Assembly (NCBI GenBank): GCA_023213395.1
Contig: CM041465.1
Location: 74,407,741 to 74,471,740 of the forward strand
Direction of reading: 5' to 3'
DNA from: Cycas panzhihuaensis
Taxonomy: Eukaryota; Cycadophyta
Length of the DNA stretch: 64,000 bases
Below the pieces are notes generated by a model, which was not told where the DNA came from, searched no databases, and saw only the letters and a list, made by a program, of their open reading frames with translations. The translations under genes were made by a program, and so were the position numbers. Below are positions 55,680 through 64,000 of the stretch, piece after piece. Positions within the stretch are counted from its first letter, which is position 1. The number at the start of each line of letters is the position of its first letter.

Positions 55680-56800
55680 CAACATTATGGCAAGTGGTTA
55701 TAACCTAGGACGTAGAAGGTTACAACCAAGGACATGATTATGGCGATTGGTTAAATCATAAAAGGTTGTAACCAAAGACATGATTATGGCAAGTGGATGC
55801 AAACCAAGATGTAGAAGGTTATAACCAAGGATGTGATTATGGAAAGTGGTTACAACTTAGGACACAGAAGGTTACAACTTAGGACATGATAATGGCATGT
55901 GGTTACAACCTAATACATAGAAGGTTATAACTAAATACATGATTATGACAAGTGGTCATAACCTTGGACACAAATAGTTGTAACTAAGAAGACCAGAAGT
56001 TGCAACTAGATGAGCAGTTAGTTATAACCAGGAAGACCAAAAGTTGCAACCTAAGATGTAGAAGGTTGCAACCAAAGACATCTTGATGATATAGTCGTTA
56101 TAACTTAGGACATAGATGGTTGCAACCAAGAAGATTAAAATTTGTAACTAGATAAGTAGTTGATTATAACTAAGAAGATTAAAAGTTATAATCAAATGAG
56201 CAGTTGATTACAATCAAGAAGACTAAAAGATACAACTTGGAATGCAAAAGATTATAACTAAGAACATCATGATGATAGAGTGGTTGTAACCTGGGACACA
56301 GAAAGTTATAACTAAGAAGACTAAAAGATGTAATTAAATAAGCAGTTGGTTACAACCGAGGAGACTAAAAGTTATAACTAGACAAGCAGTTGGTTGCAAC
56401 TAAGGAGACTAGAAGTTACAACTTAGGTCATAGTTAGTTATAATTAAGAAGACCAAATGTTATAACTAGACAAGCAATTAGTTACAACTAAGAAGACTAG
56501 AAGTTGTAACTCAGGATGCAATCAATTACAACTAAGAAGACTAAAAGTTATAACTTGGGGCACAAATAGTTGCCACTTAGGATGCAAATGATCCCAACTA
56601 ATAAGATAAGAAGCATAATCTAAAAAGCAAATAATTACAACCAAGAAGATAGGAATCATAATTTAAAAAGTAGATAGTTGCAAATAAGAAAATAAAGCTA
56701 GAACCTAGGAAGCAACGGTAACAACTTAGGATGTAAGTGGTTACCACCAAAAAGGCTTATAGTCATAACATTATGAGAGAAAGTTATAATTAAGAAGGTA
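55680..56800 (+). repeat. Tandem repeat field with 44 bp units
   Basis: From about 55975 a 44 bp unit recurs at least ten times: GAAGACTAAAAGTT, a TATAAC/GCAAC core, then AAGCAGTTGGTTACAAC. It consists of two related 22 bp halves each carrying a GTTGCAAC- or GTTATAAC-type palindrome. Left of it (55680-55970) 22 and 31 bp units with GGTTACAACC alternate with GATTATGGCAAGTGG. Weak copies continue to about 57350. Differences between units are mostly C/T and G/A. It lies downstream of the integrase remnant and may be the 3' part of that element. Confidence 0.75.
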
Positions 56801-57849
56801 GAAAATTATAAATTTAGTATACATATTACTACCAAATAATAAAAAATTTCAACTCAGGTAAAGTATAACTAAAGAAATAAAATTTAAGAAAACAGTCCAA
56901 GCTATAAAAGAAAATAGTTGTGATCTAAGAAAAGTATCACTTAGATCAAAAGGCCAGTATTGATAAAGGAAATAATAATTCTAAAATAAAGGGGGCAGGT
57001 TGTATTTACAAGTGATTAGTATAATAAGGAAAGAAGTGAAGAATCAATTGTGCAAAAATTGTGATTCATCTCAAAAAAAATGAAGGGAATAATAAATGTT
57101 TTCTGGATAAGAGAGCTAATTAGAAAGATATCAAGGCAGTTATAATTAGCATCAAGTGGTCATGCTAGTAAGATACAACTACAAAATAATATGATTTGAG
57201 CACCAAGTAATAATAATAGAAATTAAAAGGCTATAATAGAATGTAGTGGGAGCAGTGGTGGCAAAGTTGATTATGACAAGTGGCCATCATGCATGATGGT
57301 AGGTAATAGTAGTGTGACCCAGTTACAACTCAAATATTATAACCTATATTTTGAATGATATTGGTTTTATAAAAGATACAAAACACAACATAATTAATTA
57401 AGAACTTATAACAGGGAAGGGATATAAAGTAGAAAATAGAATGAGCATCAAATGTAGCAATGAGAGACCATATATGAAGAATACCTTAGATATTCATATC
57501 AATTTTCAAGAGACAAACAACAAGTGAATTAGAGAAAAATGAAAGATTATACTAGATGAAGATGAAAGAAAAGTAATTTTGACAAAAGCAAGATTTGCTC
57601 AATATGTGCAAATGAGGCTATTTATAGTATCATCTAGTTTATTATCATTAATGGTTTTTTTGATAGCACACCAACTTAACTTATTGGACATCTTTACCAA
57701 AGTTGTTGTGTAAATTTTGAGCCTACTCAATTCAAGTGAGAAGGTACATAAGGATAAAAGGATTCCTTGAGAACAAGCGGTAAAACAAATGGGTGATAAG
57801 GTATCAGATATCTATACTTTTGGAATATGAATTATAGGTATTGCAAAAG
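56801..57849. other. AT-rich stretch with fading repeat copies, no gene recognised
   Basis: Isolated GTTACAACT and ATTATGACAAGTGG pieces (for example near 57275) link it to the tandem field. No coding similarity. Confidence 0.45.
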
Positions 57850-58593
57850 ACTAAAGGTGATGGGTGGCTCATTTTCTTTTCACTTGAGTTATCTTGAGTC
57901 AAAAGAATTTATATGTACTAATAGAGATAAGATCTATGCTCCTTAGAGTGGCACAAGGAAAGAAGTTTAATTGGGCTTCCTTGGTAATCTTTTAGAAAAA
58001 TTAAATAATATCAAAATTAGTACTCAATATATAGTATTTTATCATCAATCCTTATTTTATGGTCTACTATATTCATAATGTCTAGGTTTAGAAATAACTC
58101 AAGCTATATAAGAATAGTTAGTTCTAATTAGTTGGATAGAATATTTTAAAAAGTAAGAAAAGGGTTGGCTGACTCAAACCTAGGAAAAGGTAAAAGATTA
58201 GTTCTTGTACAAAAATAAGGCAAATAAACCCTAACCAACATTACAAGAAGTAGACTAAAATGAAGGATAGTGAGAAGAGGTGACCTTGCTAACTAAGGAA
58301 TAGACACAAAAGAAGCTGAAGGAGACCAATGAAGAAGCTGGAAAGTAGGATAAGAAGAAAAGAGAAGAAATTAGAAGAGGAAAAGAAAAATAAGGAGAAG
58401 GTATGATGATAGTTAAGTAGGAAATCCTAGAAGAGGAATCCCAACTTGTAAAACAATCAGATAAGATTGTGAGTATAAAGGAGAAAAGAAAAAAGAAAAG
58501 GAAACTTGTGGTAGAAAAGAAGAAATGAGAATTAATAAGAATCTTAAGCATCCATCCAATTGAGGTAGATTTTGATTTCGATGAAGAATTTTT
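57850..58593 (+). pseudogene. Unassigned decayed reading frame with Lys/Glu-rich tail
   Basis: A + strand frame reads ISTQYIVFYHQSLFYGLLY, LDRIFQKVRKGL-like, then EEVTLLTKE, a long Lys/Glu/Arg stretch and VEVDFDFDEEFFEE-like sequence, with stops mainly at Gln codons. It stops at the boundary of copia element E. I do not recognise the family. The apparent open frame on the other strand (58255-58713) is the complement of the Lys/Glu-rich tract. Confidence 0.3.
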
Positions 58594-59095
58594 TGAAGAG
58601 TGAAAATACAACCGTGAAAGTAATATTAACAGAATTTTAACTATGCAAAAAATAAATAGCATAAGCAAATCAAGCATACAACAAAGAACACCAGGAGATT
58701 TAGGTCTAAGCATAGACCTTTTATTAATCTAAGAAAATGATAAAGAATTATAGAGATAAAAACCTAACTCATCTCATCAACTCATCCACTTCGTACACTC
58801 TATAAAGAATTACCCAATTCAAGTTATATACAGAATGTCATAAGAAGGTAAAAAATTTGAACCATCAAATCTAGGGTCTTTATAATAAAATTTGCTTTGG
58901 GGGCTACCACCCCCGAGCCCCTACTCTATAGAGGGGAAAGATCTCTTCCCCCTGTACCCCGTACCAAAGGGGGCTTCTGACCCTCTTGGATCCCCCTGCA
59001 CAAGGTTAGACGGGAAAATTGTGTTAAAGCAAGACTAAAATTTTAACCTCCTTATGCATATGTAATACTTGTAAAGTATTCAATATATCCAATGA
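58594..59095 (-). repeat. 3' LTR of element E
   Basis: Starts TGAAGAGTG on the + strand. It contains a G/C-rich block (58905-59010) with GGGGGCTACCACCCCC and runs of C, typical of some copia LTRs, and a TATA-like TTATAAAG near 58880. On the - strand it is preceded by AAGTAGGAGAT, the polypurine tract at 59096-59106. Confidence 0.55.
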
Positions 59096-59106
59096 TCTCC
59101 TACTTG
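59096..59106 (-). promoter_or_regulatory. Polypurine tract of element E
   Basis: AAGTAGGAGAT on the - strand, right before the LTR, is the common copia form AAGTGGGAGAT with one change. Confidence 0.55.
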
Positions 59107-59149
59107 TTGAACACTTTACAAGAAACCTACATATATAATTACTTAATGC

Positions 59150-60680
59150 TAAAATCACAAATACCTATTACTTTTTTATACCATTTAAATTTTTTAATGT
59201 TAATAATCTTAGCCAATAAGTCTATAGTATTCTCTTATGTAGCAATCTTTTGCAAGTCCACGTTATGATCTTGAACTATTTCTCTCATAAAATAGAATTG
59301 CACATCAACATATTTTGATTGAGCATGAAAAGTTGGGTTCTTCGCTAAGTAGATTATACTTTGATTATCACAATCTATCCTCACAGCATCCTACTTAAGG
59401 CTAATATATGTGCATAATCTTTGTAAGCAAATTACTTCCTTGCATGTATGGGTAGCTACTATATACTCTACTTTTATGTAAGAAAGTACCACAACTAGTT
59501 GTCTTTTGCTCGTCCAACTAACTACATCACCACAAAAGGTGAAAATATACCTACTTGTAGATCTTTTGCTATCAAGATCTCTAGCCTAATGGGCATCGAT
59601 AAAACTTCTCAGGTTCATTATCTTACTCTCTATGGGATCTCCTTGATAATAAATTCCATAGTCTAATGTATCCCACAAATACCTAAAAATCCTTTTTACA
59701 ACCACCCAATGCTCCTTGCCTAGGTTTGACATGTACCTACTAACTACTCCCATTGCATGAGTAATATCTAGTCGAGTGCAAACCATTGCATATATCAAGC
59801 TACCAATAACACTAGCACAAGGGATAAATGCCATGTCTTTAACTTATTGGTGAGTCTTTGAGAATTACTCAACTAATAATTTTAAATGAATAGGAAGAGA
59901 AATATTGACTAGTTTACTATCTTATAACCTAAATCACTGCAATATTATCTCAATGTACCAATTTTAGCTAAGTGAAATCTTCCTATTTTTATTATCCCTT
60001 TTAATCTCAATGGCTAAAATAAAATATTTAGCTCTAAGGTAATTCATCTCAAATGAGATGCCAGTTGGCCTTTCACAAGTTGGTTTATTTTTTTATTGTT
60101 ACTAACTAAAAGTATGTCATCAACATATAAGGGTAGAATAACAAAGTGATTATCAACCTATTTATAATAGACATAATGATTTGCTTTGCTACGTACAAAG
60201 CCATCTGCTAATATATGTGAATCAAATTTTTGATACCACATCTTTGGTGACTATTTCAAGCTATATAATAACTTCCTTAACCTGCACACTATATTCTTCT
60301 TTCCTATAAATTAAAAACCTCCAAGCTGCAATATATAAATTTCTTCCTCAAGGTCACCATAAAGAAATACAGTCTTCACATCTATTTGATCCACCTTAAG
60401 GTTATAGGTAGTTGCTATAACTGACAAAAATCTAAACGAAGTTATTTTTACAATAGGAGAAAATATCTCACCAAAATCTATTCTCTTGACTTGGGAATAA
60501 TCCTTTGCTATTAAGTGAGCCTTGTGCTTTTTCATAGTACTATATGCCTAGAACTTCTTCTTGAAGATCCATTTGTTATCGATAGGTTTTTTTCCATAAG
60601 GCAGATCCACTAAATCCTATGTGATATTTTTATGCAAGGCCATCTCTTCATCCAAAGTTGGCTCTCTTTTAACTCTAGAG
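59150..60680 (-). pseudogene. Copia RT and RNase H of element E
   Basis: KKHKAHLIAKDYSQVKRIDF and LKVDQIDVKTVFLYGDLEEE open RT. LPLYVDDILLV near 60.12 kb keeps the catalytic Y-V-D-D. RNase H reads SVIGSLIYAMVCTRLDITHA, SRYMSNLGKEHWV and, at the end, a T-x-E-N-x-x-D-x-L-x-K block. There are several frameshifts and stops. Confidence 0.8.
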
Positions 60681-60939
60681 CCTTTTAAATAGTACCTGGA
60701 TCATTATCTATAGAAGATAAAATAAAAGAAGAGTGATGAAAGTCTTTAGGAGTATACCTATTATGCTACCTTCTCTCATGAGTTGATCTCCTTAAAATGT
60801 GGGGTTCTTGAGATTATGCTACCTCTATAGCTAATCCTTCCTCTTTAACTGACTTATATTTTGATACAGAATCTTCATCTCTTACCTTAAATTATACCTT
60901 CTTAGAGTCTTTCTCCTTTGGTTTATCATCTTACTTTAG

Positions 60940-61650
60940 AGAGTTGAACTCCTCTCTAAAGACAACATCATGGCTATATGAAACCTTTTGTGTTTCAAGG
61001 TTATAAAGCTTATACTATTTAACACCATTACCATAGCTAATGAAAATAGTCTTTTATGTTTTAAAATCAAGCATAGTCCTCTATTGTTTAAGAACATATA
61101 CAAAAGCTTCATAACCTTAAACTCTAAGATGACCAAGAGATGGTTTCTTACCAGACCACACTTCTTCAGGTGTTTTATATACTAAGGTAGTAGTTGCTGA
61201 TCCATTTGTCAGGTATCTTACAGTCATCATAGCCTCAGCCCAAAATTTCTTATCAAATTTAGCAACACTGAGCATACTCCTTGATCTCTCTAGTAAGGTC
61301 CTATTCATCTTTTTATCAACTCTATTCTACTGTAGCATATAAGGACTTGTATTTTGCCTTATTATTCCATACTGCTTATAGAACTACTCAAACTCTTTTA
61401 AGCAAAAATCACCTCCATTATCATTCCTTGGTACCTTGATCTACTTATCACTCTAATTCTCAACTAAGGCCTTGAACTCTTTAAATTTACTAAAGATGTT
61501 AAATTTCTCTCTAAGAAAATATAGCCATGTCTTTATCAAGAAATCATCTATAAATGAGATAAAGTATTTATCCCTACCTTATGAGGGTACATCAATAGGT
61601 CTAAAAACATCACTATGCACCAATTGAAGAACACCCTTTGCTCTCTTCGA
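60940..61650 (-). pseudogene. Copia integrase of element E
   Basis: LVHSDVFRPIDVPS (first Asp), KYFISFIDDF, VPRNDNGGDF (second Asp) and MNRTLLERSRSML carry the core. The V-E-x-x-N segment holding the third acid is blurred by stops. FWAEAMMTVRYLTN and the GKKPSLGHLRV block complete it. Confidence 0.75.
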
Positions 61651-62320
61651 GATTGAAAGAAAACTAACATTATTCTATTTACCATATATATAATACTCAC
61701 AAAAATCAAAATTAAAGGAGCCATTAATTCTAGAGATGTCTTCTTCCATACCTTTAGACAATAAATCATGGAGGCCTTTCTCTCTAATATAGTTTTACTA
61801 GTAAGTGATATTTGACTCCTACCTACATTATTACTACTTTCTGTAATAGTTGGACTGCAACTATTAGCATATACTATGCTCACATCAAGTTTGTATAATG
61901 TTCCAAATCAGACCCCTCTTACTAACACTAATGTTACTCATACCATTTTGTAATTATCTTTATTAAAAATCACTTCCATTCCTAAATCACCCAATTAACT
62001 ATTAGATAACAAACTCATAGCCAACCTAGGAATATAACTCACATCAGGGATAGTTTTAACCCTTCCATCCCTAAATCAAACCTTCACCTTTCTATGACCT
62101 ATAATTTTATATGGGTAATGATCCCTAAGAAATACTTCACCTCTATCAATACTTATATATTTATAAAACCACACCCTATGGGGAGTAAACATGAAGTAAA
62201 GCAAAAGAGTTAATTAACCAAGACTCAACATTCGACAACTTACCTGAGGTTGCTAAATAAACATTACCATCAGATTCATCAGAGGCTTTTACTATCATAG
62301 AAGAAGTAGCTTTAGGTGAC
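61651..62320 (-). pseudogene. Copia protease and gag-pre-integrase region of element E
   Basis: ESWLINSFA is the D-S-G-A-S active site with Asp now Asn. DRGEVFLRDHYP, VKTIPDVSYIPRLAMSLLS and LGDLGMEVIF follow as in copia. A later stretch carries the YKLDVSIVYAN-type block. One frameshift near 61.8 kb. Confidence 0.65.
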
Positions 62321-62975
62321 TTTCCCTTGTTAACCTTGACTTGACACTAGCTCTTTATATAGCCATCCTTCCCACATCTCTAATATACCAAGGGGTCTCT
62401 ACCTGGAGACTTAGATTTTCCTCTAGATTCTAATCATCTATTCCTAGGCCTTTATTGGTCATGATCTAACATTCAACCTCTCACTATCAATGCTTCTTTT
62501 AAATAATCCTCAGAAAATTTTTATCTTCTCTCTTTTGATAATAGAGTAGCAACAACACCATCAAATTTCAAGGTGGGAGTAGTTATGCTACTAATCATCA
62601 TCACAAAATTATCCCAGGAATTAGGAACTAAATATAATAGGGTAATACGCTTGTCTTCTTCAGATATTATTACACCAACTAAAGCAAGTTAGCTCACCAT
62701 GATGTTAAATATAGTGAGATGATCCACAACTACATCTCTATCACTTATTATAAGTGAGTAAAACTTTTTTAAAAGAAATAACTTATTAACTAGGGACTTA
62801 GTTTGATATAAAGCCCATAACTTTGTCCATAGATCTTTGGCCATAGGCCCTATGGCAACATTCAACAATACCATATCTGAAAAGCAAAACCTTATTAAAC
62901 TAATTTCCTTTTTATTAAGATTCTTCCAATCTTCATCACCCATAGTCAAAGGCTTTGTTCCTACTACACTAATCC
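62321..62975 (-). pseudogene. Copia gag of element E
   Basis: MTMGDEDWKNLNKKEISLI, VAIGPMAKDLWTKLWALYQTKS and FNIMVS form the UBN2-type gag core. A worn zinc knuckle (C-x2-D-G-Y-I-K-S-x-C) lies near 62.36 kb. Confidence 0.65.
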
Positions 62976-63147
62976 ACTAATCCTTGTTAATGAGGATATC
63001 TTCCATCTTTAGCTTCTATAACTTAAAGTTTTAGCCTTTAAACTTTTTAATCTCTATCTTCATAATGGTTATGATAATCTTCACACTTAAGTTCACTAAA
63101 CAAGGCTCCTAATTACTAAATGGCTTCCCACATAACTAAAACCCTTA

Positions 63148-63159
63148 GCTCTAATACCA
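63148..63159 (-). promoter_or_regulatory. Primer-binding site of element E
   Basis: On the - strand TGGTATTAGAGC, the initiator tRNA-Met site with a single C-to-T change, two bases after the LTR end. Confidence 0.7.
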
Positions 63160-63161
63160 AA

Positions 63162-63563
63162 TAGAGAGCAAAATGTCACTGCGAAAATAATATTAACAAA
63201 ACTTTAACCATGTAAAGAACAAATAGCATAAATAAATCAAACATATAAAAAAGAACACTAGGAGATGAAAAGAGTGGATCTATCCTTCATCTCCATGTAC
63301 TAAACACAAAGGCAAACATGGGAGCAAGAGAGACTTAATAGAAAGAAAGTAGCTCTCACAAAACGGGGAGGTAAGAATGAATCTCCTCCATTGAGCTTTT
63401 ACTTTTATATTCAGAGAGGGAGCATTAGAGTTAGGTGAAATGAAATTACACATAATGCACATGAAAGTGCATTGCACTTAAGTGATCTAATTTAAAGTTC
63501 ACTTAAGACCCTCTTTTGAAATAATTAACTAATGTAATGACCTTGTGACATTAACCCTTTTCA
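63162..63563 (-). repeat. 5' LTR of element E (possibly the 3' LTR of a neighbour)
   Basis: Runs from the primer-binding site to TTTTCA at 63563. A TATA box AATATAAAAG on the - strand lies near 63393-63402. On its far side is another polypurine tract, which a lone 5' LTR should not have. Confidence 0.5.
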
Positions 63564-63575
63564 ATCTCCCTCTTA
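63564..63575 (-). promoter_or_regulatory. Polypurine-tract-like sequence upstream of the element E 5' LTR
   Basis: TAAGAGGGAGAT on the - strand followed by TGAAAAGG. It is the form found before copia 3' LTRs and suggests that element-internal sequence lies to the right. Confidence 0.45.
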
Positions 63576-64000
63576 ATGGTAGAAGGTCATTTTATCCTAT
63601 TTTATTCTATCCTATGAGGTCTTCATTTGAGCCTCTTAAACTACTATGACACTTTTATGGGAAACTCTAATGGGAAGAAAACCCACAAATTTTCTAATAT
63701 ACTAACCCAGTTCAGGCGACTCTTTAAATGAAGCCAGATAGCCAATCAGTACAATGAATTTTGTAGCTAAAATCTACTGAGTCTCCATATACCATTTGGT
63801 CATCCCCCATGCCCTTTCAAGTTTTCACAGGTTCTAATTTTCCAAAATGATACAACCCTTATCCTTTCATGCCCCCAAGGGGTTTTCACGAATGGGATAG
63901 AGCAGAGACTTACTCTTATCATTCTGTGCCCACAAGGGGTTTTCATGAATGATACAGAGTATGATGGTCCTATTGTCATCTCCTTCAATTAGTTGGAGAT
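63576..64000 (-). repeat. Repeat-bearing stretch at window end
   Basis: Two or three imperfect repeats of about 65 bp (GTGCCC or GCCCCC, AAGGGGTTTTCA, then GAAT) lie between 63800 and 63960. On the - strand they give an open frame of 62 codons with repeated F-x-K-T-P-x-G-H-x-x-I-R-V. No family recognised. It may be internal sequence of a copia neighbour or a simple tandem repeat. The window ends here. Confidence 0.4.

Larger units (their letters stand above)
58594..63563 (-). mobile_element. Element E: decayed Ty1/copia retrotransposon
   Basis: Gag, protease, integrase, RT and RNase H follow in copia order on the - strand between LTR-like ends. The inner ends of the LTRs (58594-58695 and 63162-63260) align well. 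The rest does not, so the two LTRs are of different subtypes or have recombined. RNase H and RT motifs resemble the Tork/TNT-type copia group. Confidence 0.75.

Noticed and set aside
55680-56800. CRISPR array
   Set aside because: Units are contiguous and diverged with no unique spacers, and the window is plant nuclear DNA.
58255-58713. A 152-residue - strand protein rich in Ser, Phe and Leu
   Set aside because: It is the complement of a Lys/Glu-rich purine tract and crosses the boundary of the copia LTR at 58594.

Overview
The window is plant nuclear DNA made almost entirely of transposable elements. I found no ordinary host gene, rRNA or tRNA. Ty3/gypsy, Ty1/copia and LINE coding remnants lie nested and side by side in AT-rich DNA. 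Most are broken by TAG, TAA and TGA stops where the families normally have CAG, CAA, CGA or TGG, the pattern left by long cytosine methylation and deamination. An antisense plant mobile domain (PMD) gene inside two elements also points to a seed plant. I cannot name the species.

Layout. (1) 1 to about 14.6 kb: a very decayed Tat-like Ty3/gypsy element on the + strand (element A), truncated by the window start, with gag, protease, RT, RNase H, integrase, an antisense PMD pseudogene, a repeat-rich tail, a polypurine tract and a presumed 3' LTR. A gag-only copia-like element (1879-4819, TSD GATCA) interrupts its protease. (2) About 14.65-17.1 kb: the 5' half of an L1-type LINE on the - strand. 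(3) 17564-39346: a 5.2 kb copia element (B) on the - strand, TSD GTGCA/ATACA, whose 5' LTR is split by a 16.6 kb Tat-like element (C, 22680-39234, TSD GAACT). C is the youngest and most GC-rich element here. It has 2.6 kb LTRs, gag-pol, an antisense PMD gene with its own TATA box and an intron, and an intact-looking second RNase H next to the 3' LTR. (4) 39.35-44.95 kb: a decayed chromovirus-like gypsy element (D, - strand) holding a solo LTR (41868-42222, TSD GGAAG). (5) 45.5-58.6 kb: fragments of at least four more LTR elements, two unassigned decayed reading frames and a 44 bp tandem repeat field. (6) 58.6-63.6 kb: a second copia element (E, - strand). (7) 63.6-64 kb: a short repeat-bearing stretch cut by the window end.

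The most interesting system is the Tat-like architecture shared by A and C. Downstream of integrase, on the opposite strand, both carry a PMD gene with aligned protein sequence, a conserved intron/exon edge and a TATA box at a similar distance. In C the additional RNase H lies beyond this antisense gene, beside the 3' LTR, while the ordinary RNase H has Asn in place of its third catalytic Asp in both elements. C also carries a cluster of four hairpins between the PMD promoter and the PMD exon.
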